Shown piece by piece: positions 18,111 through 26,809 of a stretch of 64,000 bases of DNA. Positions within the stretch are counted from its first letter, which is position 1; each line of letters begins with the position of its first letter. Source of the stretch: an uncultured Oscillospiraceae bacterium (GTDB lineage Bacteria > Bacillota > Clostridia > Oscillospirales > Acutalibacteraceae); assembly GCA_958366985.1 (NCBI GenBank), contig CATXDC010000009.1, positions 37,338-101,337 on the forward strand, read 5' to 3'. The notes beneath the pieces were generated by a model that worked only from the letters and a program-made list of their open reading frames with translations, had not been told where the DNA came from and ran no database searches. The position numbers were made by a program, and so were the translations under genes.

Positions 18111-18683
18111 ATGAATAAAAAAATTAAATTTATTGTAATCACCGCCGTGGCAATAGCAGTATTTGCAGGTATTTATTTTCTGTACGGAATATTAAAGGAA
18201 AATTACGCACCGGAACAATTTTCGAATAATTCTCAAAATTCATCTCAAACTGATAACAAGGAAAACAGCGATTACAAAGCTCCGGACTTCACAGTGTTCG
18301 ATGAAGAAGGAAATGAGGTAAAACTCAGCGACTATGCCGGAAAACCCGTTGTTATCAATTTCTGGGCGTCATGGTGCCACTACTGCAAGGTAGAGATGCC
18401 CGATTTTAACGAAGCCTATCACAACAATCCCGATATCCAGTTTTTAATGATAAACGTAACCGACGGCCGCCAGGAGACAATGGATTCAGCCAAGGAGTTT
18501 TTAGAAAAGGGTAACTATGATTTTCCTGTATTTTACGACAAAAATCTTAATGCGGCATCCACTTATGGAGCCTCCGGTCTTCCCATGACATTTTTCGTTG
18601 ACAAAAACGGTAATCTCGTCACTTACGCAGGCGGCATGCTCACTGCCGAAAACCTTGCCAAAGGCATTGAGATGATAAAATAA
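18111..18683 (+). CDS. Membrane-anchored TlpA/ResA-like thioredoxin
   Basis: 190 residues: one N-terminal membrane anchor (about 5-27), a Ser/Asn-rich spacer, then an AhpC/TSA-Redoxin-type thioredoxin fold with active site WASWCHYCKVEMP. The cis-Pro region is GLPMTFFVDKNG. It should act outside the membrane, reduced by the CcdA protein encoded upstream. Targets are unknown; no cytochrome c genes are nearby, so general extracytoplasmic disulfide reduction is more likely. Confidence 0.9.
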   Translation: MNKKIKFIVITAVAIAVFAGIYFLYGILKENYAPEQFSNNSQNSSQTDNKENSDYKAPDFTVFDEEGNEVKLSDYAGKPVVINFWASWCHYCKVEMPDFNEAYHNNPDIQFLMINVTDGRQETMDSAKEFLEKGNYDFPVFYDKNLNAASTYGASGLPMTFFVDKNGNLVTYAGGMLTAENLAKGIEMIK

Positions 18684-18783
18684 AGTTTATGTGACAATAT
18701 CACTGAAAACAAAAGAAAAATGAACTATACTGTAACCACAGAGCAAAAAAGCATCTGTTATATAGATTAAAGGAGTGTTACAA

Positions 18784-19092
18784 ATGTCTGTTATAAAAAT
18801 TGATAAAAATAATTTCGAAAACGAAGTTTTAAAAAGCGATAAAAAGGTACTGCTTGATTTCTACGCCGATTGGTGCGGTCCGTGCCGAATGGTAGGACCC
18901 ATTGTAGAGGAAATCGCAAATGAGCATCCTGAATACAAAGTGTGCAAAATCAATGTGGATGAGCAGCCCGAACTCGCTTCTGCCTTCCAGGTTATGAGCA
19001 TCCCCTCACTTTTCGTAATGGAAAACGGAAAGGTAGTAAACCATTCAATGGGAGCTAAACCCAAGGCACAGATTCTCAATATGCTTGCCTGA
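18784..19092 (+). CDS. trxA: Thioredoxin
   Basis: 102 residues with active site WCGPCRMVGP and cis-Pro MSIPSLFVMENGK; complete cytoplasmic thioredoxin. The ATG at 18784 follows AAGGAG; a GTG nine bases earlier lies inside that site. It comes 100 bases after the TlpA-like gene with its own leader, and a terminator follows. Confidence 0.95.
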   Translation: MSVIKIDKNNFENEVLKSDKKVLLDFYADWCGPCRMVGPIVEEIANEHPEYKVCKINVDEQPELASAFQVMSIPSLFVMENGKVVNHSMGAKPKAQILNMLA

Positions 19093-19102
19093 TATACCAA
19101 AC

Positions 19103-19132
19103 GCCGCAGGAAAATTTCTGCGGCTTGTTTTT
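19103..19132 (+). terminator. Terminator of trxA
   Basis: 7-bp stem GCCGCAG/CTGCGGC with an 8-base loop, followed by TTGTTTTTT. Confidence 0.85.
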
Positions 19133-19308
19133 TCATATATCGTCAACGCATAAAGCTTTCGATGCCCACTGAATATTTACACCTTGGCATATAAAGAGAT
19201 AAGGTATATAATAAATTTTAGCGTCAAATAAGTATGCCTTTAAATTCATGTGCTTTGATTACAGGCATACAAACATAAAATTAAAATTCATAAAGGGAGT
19301 TTTAGTCT

Positions 19309-19710
19309 ATGAAAATAGCAGTAACTTACGAAAACGGAAACATTTTTCAGCATTTCGGCCACACAGAACAGTTTAAAATATACGAAACCGAAAACAACGC
19401 CGTAATTAACTCATTTATTCTTGACACAAACGGAAGCGGACACGGTGCACTTGCCGGATTTCTTAAAGCAAACAGTGTTAATGTGCTCATCTGCGGCGGT
19501 ATAGGCGGCGGAGCACAGACAGCTCTTGCCAATGCCGGAATCAGACTTTTCGGCGGAGCTCAGGGCAGCGCCGATGATGCCGTAAACGCTTTTCTTGCAG
19601 GAAAGCTGATTTTTAATCCCAACGTAATGTGCAGCCATCACAGCCATGAACACGCTGAGGGCGGACACACTTGTGGAGACCACGGCTGCGGCAAGAACAA
19701 CTGCAAATAA
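19309..19710 (+). CDS. NifX/NifB-type (dinitrogenase cofactor family) protein with His/Cys tail
   Basis: 133 residues. The first 105 form the ribonuclease-H-like Nitro_FeMo-Co fold: MKIAVTYENGNIFQHFGHTEQFKIYE, then CGGIGGGAQTAL. The last 25 residues are rich in His and Cys (CSHHSHEHAEGG, CGDHGCGKNNC), a likely metal-binding tail. Standalone members in anaerobes without nitrogenase probably carry or insert metals or iron-sulfur clusters; this is family-level inference. It lies between trxA and trxB with its own GGAG site. A GTATGCC/GGCATAC pair at 19232-19270 lies upstream. Confidence 0.85.
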   Translation: MKIAVTYENGNIFQHFGHTEQFKIYETENNAVINSFILDTNGSGHGALAGFLKANSVNVLICGGIGGGAQTALANAGIRLFGGAQGSADDAVNAFLAGKLIFNPNVMCSHHSHEHAEGGHTCGDHGCGKNNCK

Positions 19711-19790
19711 ATATTAAGTGACATCATCACAGACAAAAAAGCTTTTTTCGGGTATATTATCAATAAGAAATCCGAAAGGAGCTTTTTGTT

Positions 19791-20711
19791 ATGGAAAATA
19801 AAATTTACGATACAATTATAATAGGCGGAGGTCCCGCAGGATATACGGCTGCTTTATATGCAGTTCGAGCAGGTCTTGACACCCTTGTGCTGGAAAAATT
19901 TTCAGCCGGCGGTCAGATGACCCAGACTCAGCAGATAGACAACTACCCCGGCTATGAAGAAGGCATAGACGGCTTCACCTTAGGATATAAAATGCAGCAG
20001 AGCGCCGAGCGCTTCGGCTCAAAAACCATACAGACGGAGGTTTTATCCGCCGATTTAAAGGCATCGCCTAAAAAAGTGACCACGGATATGGGCAATTTCT
20101 TTGCAAAGACTGTGATCATAGCCACGGGAGCAGATCACAGGCACTTAGGAATTAAAGACGAGGAAAAACTCATTGGCAAGGGCGTAGCCTACTGCGCAGC
20201 CTGCGACGGTATGCTCTACAGAGGGAAAACTGTCGCAGTTGTAGGCGGAGGCAATTCCGCTGCAGCAGATGCCCTTTTGCTCTCTAAAATCTGCGAAAAA
20301 GTATATGTAATTCACCGCCGTGATACCATGAGGGCAACAAAGATATATCACGATCCCCTGATGAAAGAAAAAAACATTGAGTTCAAATGGAACTCCCAGG
20401 TGGATAAACTTCTCTATGACGAAAAAATCAAGGGAGTCGTGCTCAAAAACAAGGACGGCAGCACACAGGAAATTGACCTTGACGGTCTCTTTGTCAGTAT
20501 AGGCAGAAACCCTGCCACTGAGATGTTCAGAGATCAGCTGGAGCTGGACTCTTCAGGCTACATTGTTGCAGATGAAAGCACCAAAACAAATTTGCCGGGA
20601 GTATTTGCCGCAGGTGACGTAAGGACAAAAGCGGTGCGTCAGATTATAACGGCCGCAGCGGACGGCGCAGTTGCCGCTCATTTTGCCGAAGAATTTATTG
20701 CGAACAGTTAA
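19791..20711 (+). CDS. trxB: Thioredoxin reductase
   Basis: 306 residues, full length. Shows the FAD dinucleotide motif GGGPAGYTAALYA near the N-terminus, the redox pair CAACDG at about residue 137, the NADPH motif GGGNSAAADAL, and the C-terminal FAD motif GVFAAGDVRTKAVRQI. It reduces the thioredoxin encoded 700 bases upstream using NADPH. AAGGAG precedes the ATG. Confidence 0.96.
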   Translation: MENKIYDTIIIGGGPAGYTAALYAVRAGLDTLVLEKFSAGGQMTQTQQIDNYPGYEEGIDGFTLGYKMQQSAERFGSKTIQTEVLSADLKASPKKVTTDMGNFFAKTVIIATGADHRHLGIKDEEKLIGKGVAYCAACDGMLYRGKTVAVVGGGNSAAADALLLSKICEKVYVIHRRDTMRATKIYHDPLMKEKNIEFKWNSQVDKLLYDEKIKGVVLKNKDGSTQEIDLDGLFVSIGRNPATEMFRDQLELDSSGYIVADESTKTNLPGVFAAGDVRTKAVRQIITAAADGAVAAHFAEEFIANS

Positions 20712-20730
20712 AATTTAAAAGTAAGACACA

Positions 20731-20759
20731 AAAGGCGCTGCTTTTGCAGTGCCTTTTTT
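20731..20759 (+). terminator. Terminator of trxB
   Basis: Stem AAGGCgCTGC/GCAGtGCCTT with a TTTT loop and a T6 tail. Confidence 0.85.
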
Positions 20760-21165
20760 CATTGTATAAACTGTAAATGAAAACGGAAAATTATTTGCCA
20801 ACACATGGGTTAATTTTTACACAGAATATATTTATATCCGTTTTTCTCCTGCCTTTTGCAAATATTAACTTGTATATTTTTTACTTATTTCAGAAAAATA
20901 ATCTAATCAAAACTTATGAAATGTTATTTGTTAATTGGTTATAAGTTATAGATAAAATTGCTTTAAGAGGTCTTTTCTGCTTTGTATCAATCTTATGCTG
21001 TTTAGTTGATCGTCCGCTAATATTTTGTTTTTTAAAATATAATAGTAAAAATTTTTCTTATTTTTTGCTGTATACAATATAATTTTCTAAAATATTCTGG
21101 ATGCCGCCTTGAAAAAATTATCGTATTTGTGCAGGTTTTCTTTCATTTTTTATCAATTATTAACA

Positions 21166-21193
21166 TTGACATATCTGTCACAAATGGTAGGAT
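21166..21193 (+). promoter_or_regulatory. Candidate nan operon promoter with operator-like palindrome
   Basis: TTGACA at 21166, TAGGAT at 21188 (16-base spacer, weak -10). The palindrome TGACATATCTGTCA overlaps the -35, the place where a repressor would block polymerase. Confidence 0.4.
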
Positions 21194-21283
21194 TATTATA
21201 TCGGAACTAAAATTTTCTTTTGGAAATTTTAGGGATTTTTTGACCGAATCTTATGTGCCCTTACGGCAGAAAGGAAGATATTT

Positions 21284-22207
21284 ATGAGAAATCTTGAAAA
21301 GTACAAGGGTATTATCCCGGCGTTTTACGCCTGCTATGATGACAACGGAGCAATTTCTCCCGAAAGAGTAAGAGCTCTTACAGAGCATCTGCTTAAAAAA
21401 GGCGTTAAAGGTGTCTATGTTTGCGGCTCATCAGGCGAATGCATTTATCAGAGCGTTGCAGAGCGCAAAGTAGTTCTTGAAAACGTTATGGCTGTTGCCA
21501 AGGGCAAAATGACAGTTATCGCACACGTTGCCTGCAATAATACTGCTGACAGCGTTGAGCTTGCAGCTCATGCAGAAGCACAGGGCGTTGATGCTATTGC
21601 AGCAATTCCGCCCATCTACTTCCGTCTGCCCGAATACGCTATTGCCGATTACTGGAACGCAATGAGCGCAGCAGCTCCCAACACCGACTTTGTTATCTAT
21701 AACATTCCTCAGCTTGCAGGCGTTGCTCTTACAATGAGCCTGTTCGAAAAGATGAAGGAAAACAAAAACGTCGTAGCAGTCAAGAACAGCTCCATGCCCA
21801 CTCAGGACATCCAGATGTTCAAGGATTCCGGCGGAAAGGACTTCATCGTATTTAACGGTCCCGACGAGCAGTTTATCGCAGGACGTGCAATCGGCGCTGA
21901 CGGCGGAATCGGCGGAACATATGCAGTTATGCCGGAGCTTTTCCTCAAGGCTGACGAGCTTTTCAGAGCCGGACGCATTGATGATGCACGCAAAATTCAG
22001 TATGAAATCGACAGAATCATCTATGCTATGTGCGCATGCAAGGGAAATCTTTATGCTGTTATGAAGGAAATTCTCCGCATCCGTGAGAACCTTGACATCG
22101 GCGGAGTTCGTCCTCCCATGCCCAACCTTTATCCCGAGGATATGCCTCAGGTTAAAAAGGCAGCGGCTATGATTGACGAAGCTATGAAAATGGCTGCCGC
22201 CCTTTAA
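21284..22207 (+). CDS. nanA: N-acetylneuraminate lyase
   Basis: Splits sialic acid into N-acetylmannosamine and pyruvate. 307 residues of the DHDPS/NAL barrel: GSSGECIYQS (pyruvate-binding GSSGE), Tyr139 in YNIP, Schiff-base Lys167 in AVKNSS, and GGIGGTYAV. The GSSGE motif and the neighbours (epimerase, symporter, YhcH-like gene) favour sialate lyase over dihydrodipicolinate synthase. First gene of a four-gene plus-strand operon. Confidence 0.9.
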   Translation: MRNLEKYKGIIPAFYACYDDNGAISPERVRALTEHLLKKGVKGVYVCGSSGECIYQSVAERKVVLENVMAVAKGKMTVIAHVACNNTADSVELAAHAEAQGVDAIAAIPPIYFRLPEYAIADYWNAMSAAAPNTDFVIYNIPQLAGVALTMSLFEKMKENKNVVAVKNSSMPTQDIQMFKDSGGKDFIVFNGPDEQFIAGRAIGADGGIGGTYAVMPELFLKADELFRAGRIDDARKIQYEIDRIIYAMCACKGNLYAVMKEILRIRENLDIGGVRPPMPNLYPEDMPQVKKAAAMIDEAMKMAAAL

Positions 22208-22249
22208 TAACAAGCAATAAGATTTTACCGAGATTTGGAGGACTTACCA

Positions 22250-23455
22250 TTGGATAAGCAGAAGCTTATAGAAGCGCAGAAATGGATAAAAAACGAACTT
22301 AATGTATGTGCCGATTTTTGGCTTAAAAACGGCATGGATAAAGAAAACGGCGGTGTTTACACCTGCCTTGACAGAAAAGGTGAAGTATATTCCACTGATA
22401 AGAGCGTTTGGATGCAGGGACGCTGTGCATGGACCTTTGCACATCTTTGCCGTCTTTACGGAAAACGTGACGAGTGGATGGAAGCTTCAAAGTCATGCCT
22501 TGACTTTATGGAAAAATACTGCATAAACCCCGATGCTGACGGACGTATGTACTTTACCGTTACAGCAGAGGGCAAACCTCTTCGCCAGCGCCGCTACTGC
22601 TTCAGCGAAGGTTTTTATGCAATTGCAAACGCTGAATATTACGGTCTTACAGGGGAAAAGGTATATATTGACCGTGCAAGAAGAGCCTATGAGCTTATCT
22701 ATAAGCTCAACAACGGCCTTATTGACGATCCCACAGGACTCGGTCCTAAGACAATCCCCGAAACAAGAACCGGACGTGCTCTTGCAGATCCGATGATATT
22801 CCTCAACATAATCAGCGTACTTCGCAGAGTGGACCCGGAACACCGTGAGGAATACGATAAGAGAAGCGCCGAGTGCACAGAGGCTATCTTTAAATATCAT
22901 TATCATCCTGAGCTTAAATGCACCCTTGAAAGTGTTGCTCCCGACGGAACACCTGAGCTGTGGTACACAGCAGGCAGAGTTGTAAACCCCGGCCACGATA
23001 TTGAGTGCAGCTGGTTCCTTATGGAAGAGGCAAATTACCGCAAGGATGAAGAGATTCACAAAAATGCGGAGCAGATTTTCCGCAATGCCATCGAAGCCGG
23101 CTGGGATAACACCTACGGCGGACTTCTCTATTTCATCGACTGCCTCGGAAAGCCCACAGAAGCTTACGAGCACGACATGAAGCTCTGGTGGCCGCACAAT
23201 GAAATAATGATAGCTTCCCTTATGGCTTACCGTGATACCGGCGACGAGTATTATGCAGACTGGTTCTTTAAGACTCTTGATTACTGTAAAGAGCATTTTG
23301 CCGATCCCCAATACGGCGAGTGGTACGGATATCTCCGCCGTGACGGACTTCCCACTGAGCCGTCAACAAAGGGCAGCACATTCAAAGGTCCTTTCCACCT
23401 GCCTCGTATGCTCAGCATGACTGACAAAATGCTTGACGAGATTTTAAGTAAATAA
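22250..23455 (+). CDS. N-acylglucosamine 2-epimerase (AGE/RenBP family)
   Basis: Converts N-acetylmannosamine to N-acetylglucosamine without phosphorylation. 402 residues of the alpha/alpha barrel family; conserved blocks include WMQGRCAWTFAHL, the catalytic region NPGHDIECSW, and LWWPHNEIM near the end. The start is TTG at 22250, placed after TTGGAGG; an earlier TTG lies inside that site. No NanK kinase or NanE phosphate epimerase is in the operon, so the pathway probably runs by this non-phosphorylated route. Confidence 0.88.
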   Translation: MDKQKLIEAQKWIKNELNVCADFWLKNGMDKENGGVYTCLDRKGEVYSTDKSVWMQGRCAWTFAHLCRLYGKRDEWMEASKSCLDFMEKYCINPDADGRMYFTVTAEGKPLRQRRYCFSEGFYAIANAEYYGLTGEKVYIDRARRAYELIYKLNNGLIDDPTGLGPKTIPETRTGRALADPMIFLNIISVLRRVDPEHREEYDKRSAECTEAIFKYHYHPELKCTLESVAPDGTPELWYTAGRVVNPGHDIECSWFLMEEANYRKDEEIHKNAEQIFRNAIEAGWDNTYGGLLYFIDCLGKPTEAYEHDMKLWWPHNEIMIASLMAYRDTGDEYYADWFFKTLDYCKEHFADPQYGEWYGYLRRDGLPTEPSTKGSTFKGPFHLPRMLSMTDKMLDEILSK

Positions 23456-23494
23456 AAACGCTTTAAGAGCGTAAATTAAAAAAAGAGAGGTGCA

Positions 23495-25066
23495 ATGATG
23501 AAAGGTTTTACTTGGATTGACATGGCAATACTGATAGTTTACCTTGCCGCCGTTCTTTTTGCCGGACTCTATTTCTCCAAAAAGGAAATGAAAGGTAAAG
23601 AGTTCTTCAGAGGCGACGGTACAATTCCCTGGTGGGTTACATCGGTTTCAATTTTTGCTACTCTTCTGAGCCCCATTTCATTCCTGTCCCTTGCCGGCAA
23701 CTCCTACGGCGGAACATGGTTCCTCTGGTTTGCTCAGCTGGGTATGCTTGTTGCAATTCCCATTACAATCAGATTTTTCCTTCCCCTTTATTCTCACCTC
23801 GACATTGACACCGCCTATGAATACCTGCAAATCCGCTTTAACAGCAAGGGTCTGCGTATTCTCGGCGCTGTAATGTTTATTGTTTATCAGATTGGACGTA
23901 TGTCCATTATCATGTATCTGCCCTCAATGGTACTGGCAAAGCTTACAGGTATTCCCATAAGTGTTCTCATTATAGTTATGGGCGTTATTGCCATTATCTA
24001 CTCCTACACAGGCGGACTTAAATCCGTTCTCTGGACTGACTTCATTCAGGGCTCGGTACTTTTAATCGGCGTTACCTTCGCCCTTATTTTCCTCTTTGCG
24101 AAAATCAACGGCGGAGCCGGCGCTGTTTTCGACACAATGTTCAATGAGGGCAAATTCCTCGCTCCAGACGAAAAATGGTTTGATCCCGTATTCCTGCGTT
24201 CAAGCGTATTTATTGTTCTTTTCGGCGCCGGTCTCAACACCTGCTCCTCATACGTTTCCTCTCAGGATATCGTTCAGCGTTTCACAACTACAACCGATAT
24301 GAAACAGCTTACCAAGATGACTCTCGGAAACGGTGTGCTTTCCATTTTCATCGCCACTGTTTTCTATCTTATCGGTTCAGGTCTTTACGTTTATTACAAT
24401 CAGCAGCCTCAGCTTTTAGCTGAAATGAGCAATGAGGTTATCAAGCAGGATCAGATCTTTGCTTACTTTATAGCCTATGCTCTTCCCGTAGGCGTAACAG
24501 GTATTCTTCTTGCAGCTATTTACGCCGCTTCCCAGTCCACTCTTTCAACAGGTCTTAACTCCGTTGCAACAAGCTGGGTTCTCGACATTCAGGCTATCGT
24601 ATCAAAGAAAGAAATCCCCATGAAACGCCAGACAAAAATCGCTCAGTACGTTTCTCTCGGAGTCGGTATTGCTTCAATCGTAGTTGCTATGATTCTTGCC
24701 GAAAGCGATATTAAATCCGCTTACGAGTGGTTCAATGCATTTATGGGTCTGGTTCTGGGCGTTCTCGGCGGAACTTTCGCACTGGGTGCATTTACAAAGA
24801 AGGCTACAAACGTGGGCGCTTATGTGGCATTCGCAGTTGCCGCAGTTCTTATTGTAATAATCAAGTACAATCCCTTTAAAGTTGCTTTCTTCGCTGACAT
24901 CTCTTCCTGGGCATATTCTCTTATATCCATTTCCGTATCGGTCGTTGTAGGACTTATAGTTTCCGCAATTCACCGCAAGGTCAAGGGTATTACCGAAGAA
25001 GCCCCCGAGGGTTCAACTGTTTACACAGCCCGCATTAAAAAAACTGAGGAGGCTGACAAAGCATGA
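23495..25066 (+). CDS. Sodium:solute symporter, probable sialic-acid importer
   Basis: 523 residues, about 13 membrane segments, SSS family: starts WIDMAILIVYLAAVLFAGLYFSKKE, with the FFRGDGTIPWWVTSVSIFATLLSPISFL block and the GGLKSVLWTDFIQG motif. Uptake of sialic acid is inferred from its place between the epimerase and the YhcH-like gene. An AGAGGTG site precedes tandem ATG codons. Its TGA overlaps the next ATG (25063-25066). Confidence 0.87.
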   Translation: MMKGFTWIDMAILIVYLAAVLFAGLYFSKKEMKGKEFFRGDGTIPWWVTSVSIFATLLSPISFLSLAGNSYGGTWFLWFAQLGMLVAIPITIRFFLPLYSHLDIDTAYEYLQIRFNSKGLRILGAVMFIVYQIGRMSIIMYLPSMVLAKLTGIPISVLIIVMGVIAIIYSYTGGLKSVLWTDFIQGSVLLIGVTFALIFLFAKINGGAGAVFDTMFNEGKFLAPDEKWFDPVFLRSSVFIVLFGAGLNTCSSYVSSQDIVQRFTTTTDMKQLTKMTLGNGVLSIFIATVFYLIGSGLYVYYNQQPQLLAEMSNEVIKQDQIFAYFIAYALPVGVTGILLAAIYAASQSTLSTGLNSVATSWVLDIQAIVSKKEIPMKRQTKIAQYVSLGVGIASIVVAMILAESDIKSAYEWFNAFMGLVLGVLGGTFALGAFTKKATNVGAYVAFAVAAVLIVIIKYNPFKVAFFADISSWAYSLISISVSVVVGLIVSAIHRKVKGITEEAPEGSTVYTARIKKTEEADKA

Positions 25067-25509
25067 TTTTTGCAAACATCAATCAGAATTTACCTTATTT
25101 ACCTGAGGACGTAAAAGAGTGCCTCGAATTCGCAAAGAAAAACGATTTGCTTTCCTTTGAGCCGGGAAGCCACGAAATAGACGGCAAACGCCTTTTCGTA
25201 AATATAGCCGAGTATGAGACAACAGAGCGTGAAAATCGCCCCTGGGAAGCTCACAGAGACTATCTCGACCTGCACCTTATGCTCAGAGGCAGCGAGATTC
25301 TCGACCTTGGCTTTATTGAGAATATGCAGCAGAAAGAATATGTTCCCGAAGAGGATTTTCTTCCCCTTGACGGCGACAGAAGCTGCTCTGTAATTCTCAG
25401 CGAAGGCGATTTCCTTGTATGCTATCCCGATGACGCTCATCTTACAGCAGTCAAAAACGGTGAAAGCCAGAAAATCAAAAAGGCAATTTTCAAGATTCAG
25501 GTTAAATAA
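25063..25509 (+). CDS. YhcH/YjgK/YiaL-family protein (NanQ-like)
   Basis: 148 residues of the cupin-like YhcH family, with WEAHRDYLDLHLMLRG and CYPDDAHLTAV carrying the likely metal ligands. In E. coli the family member NanQ speeds the anomer conversion of sialic acid; the same role here is inferred from the operon. Start overlaps the symporter stop by four bases (ATGA). Last gene before a strong terminator. Confidence 0.88.
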   Translation: MIFANINQNLPYLPEDVKECLEFAKKNDLLSFEPGSHEIDGKRLFVNIAEYETTERENRPWEAHRDYLDLHLMLRGSEILDLGFIENMQQKEYVPEEDFLPLDGDRSCSVILSEGDFLVCYPDDAHLTAVKNGESQKIKKAIFKIQVK

Positions 25510-25545
25510 AATAGCGGTTTTTGATATAACAAGCGAAAGCATGTT

Positions 25546-25577
25546 AAAAAATCCCGGCAAATGCCGGGATTTTTCTT
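25546..25577 (+). terminator. Terminator of the sialic-acid operon
   Basis: 9-bp perfect stem ATCCCGGCA/TGCCGGGAT with an AA loop (25551-25570), A run before and T run after. Confidence 0.95.
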
Positions 25578-25622
25578 TGCAATGATATTTGTTTTTACGT
25601 ATGTTTGCTTTTAGGCTTTAAG

Positions 25623-26069
25623 TTATTCTGACTTTTCATGGGCTCTTTCATAGGCTTCTTTTATCTCCTTCGGCATTTTGTCCGGCACAAGAGAGCGCAC
25701 TCTTTCCTCGTTTCCATCTGCCATTGCCTGCTCATAGTACCAAAGCTTGTACTTTATCATATCGAGAACTTTTTCGAGCTTTTTGATTTCTTTCTCTGCT
25801 TCCTCCCTTTGACGCAGAAACATCTCATACCGCTTCGGATAGGTTTCGCTGCCCTGAGAGCACCATTTCATAAATTCCTTTATATCCTTGATTTCCATTC
25901 CAGATTTTTTAAGACATTCAATAACCTGCAATGTTTCAACTGTTTTATCGCTGAACCGGCGCATTCCAGAGACTCTTTGAAGATCCGGAAGCAGTCCCTC
26001 TTTATCATAATAGCGCAGAGTTGAAACAGGTAAATTAAACATTTCTGATACTTCACCTATGGTATACAT
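25623..26069 (-). CDS. MerR-family transcriptional regulator
   Basis: 148 residues: N-terminal winged helix YTIGEVSEMFNLPVSTLRYYDKEGLLP and a C-terminal coiled coil (about residues 80-120) for dimerisation. No Cys cluster for metal sensing is seen at the end, so the signal is unknown. It faces a flavodoxin-like gene across a promoter whose 19-base spacer holds a dyad, the layout MerR proteins activate by untwisting DNA. Confidence 0.9.
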   Translation of the reverse strand: MYTIGEVSEMFNLPVSTLRYYDKEGLLPDLQRVSGMRRFSDKTVETLQVIECLKKSGMEIKDIKEFMKWCSQGSETYPKRYEMFLRQREEAEKEIKKLEKVLDMIKYKLWYYEQAMADGNEERVRSLVPDKMPKEIKEAYERAHEKSE

Positions 26070-26097
26070 AAAAATCGCTCCGTTTAAAAAAATACTG

Positions 26098-26128
26098 TTG
26101 ACCTAAAGTCAGCTTTAGGTTGTATAAT
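26098..26128 (+). promoter_or_regulatory. MerR-type promoter with 19-bp spacer and dyad operator
   Basis: TTGACC at 26098-26103, 19-base spacer, TATAAT at 26123-26128. The perfect dyad ACCTAAAG-TCAG-CTTTAGGT (26101-26120) fills the spacer. Confidence 0.85.
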
Positions 26129-26178
26129 CATTTTAACATATGAAAGAAATAAAATCTACTTCAGGAGGAAACATAGTT

Positions 26179-26721
26179 ATGTCAAAAAAAGTTCTCATAA
26201 TAAGCACCAGCTTAAGAAACAACAGCAACTCTGAAATTCTTGCCGATTCCTTTATGAAAGGCGCACTGGAAAGCGGCAATGAAGCAGAGAAAATCACTCT
26301 GAAGGACAAAAGCATTGCTTTCTGCAAAGGCTGCCTTGCCTGCCAGAAAATCGGTCACTGCGTTATTAAGGACGACGCAATAGCCCTTGCAGAAAAAATG
26401 CATGACGCCGAGGTTATTGTATTTGCAACGCCTATTTACTACTACGAAATGAGCGGACAGATGAAAACTCTTCTGGACAGAGCAAATTCACTTTACGGCA
26501 CAGATTATAAGTTTACCGATATTTATCTTCTTACAACTGCCGCCGAGGACAGCGATTATGTCCCCGAAAAAGCAATAAGCGGTTTGCAGGGCTGGATAGA
26601 CTGCTTCGAGAGAGCAAATCTCAAAGGTACAGTTTTTGCAGGAGGCGTAAACGACGGTGGAGATATTAAGGAGCACAAAGCTCTTACCGAAGCCTATGAA
26701 ATGGGAAAAGCCATCAAATAA
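26179..26721 (+). CDS. NADPH-dependent FMN reductase / flavodoxin-like iron-sulfur flavoprotein
   Basis: 180 residues. KKVLIISTSLRNNSNSEILAD is the FMN phosphate loop, CKGCLACQKIGHCVIKDD is the cysteine cluster typical of this family, and ATPIYYYEMSGQMKTLLDR contacts flavin. The ATG at 26179 follows AGGAGG; an ATG 39 bases earlier has no site. It is the likely target of the divergent MerR regulator. It may reduce quinones, nitro compounds or metals; the inducer would tell. Confidence 0.87.
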   Translation: MSKKVLIISTSLRNNSNSEILADSFMKGALESGNEAEKITLKDKSIAFCKGCLACQKIGHCVIKDDAIALAEKMHDAEVIVFATPIYYYEMSGQMKTLLDRANSLYGTDYKFTDIYLLTTAAEDSDYVPEKAISGLQGWIDCFERANLKGTVFAGGVNDGGDIKEHKALTEAYEMGKAIK

Positions 26722-26741
26722 TTTGATTTAAACTAAAAGGC

Positions 26742-26786
26742 AAACAGCTTTCCGCAGAATAAATATCTGCGAAAAGCTGTTTTTAT
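26742..26786 (+). terminator. Terminator
   Basis: Long imperfect stem AAACAGCTTTCCGCAGA with its near-complement, followed by TTTTT; lies between convergent genes. Confidence 0.8.
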
Positions 26787-26809
26787 TAAATGAGGTATTG
26801 AAGACTTTT

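Larger units (their letters stand above)
20712..21283. other. Long AT-rich intergenic region before the sialic-acid operon
   Basis: Contains the trxB terminator (20731-20759), then about 400 bases of very AT-rich sequence with no open frame I trust. Near the nan genes: a TTGACA at 21166-21171 that sits in the inverted repeat TGACA-TATC-TGTCA (21167-21180), and a second repeat AAAATTT...AAATTTT at about 21208-21231. These are good candidates for operator sites. Confidence 0.5.

Noticed and set aside
22493..23311. Long open frame opposite the epimerase gene
   Set aside because: Shadow of the epimerase; composition and lack of a ribosome site argue against a gene.
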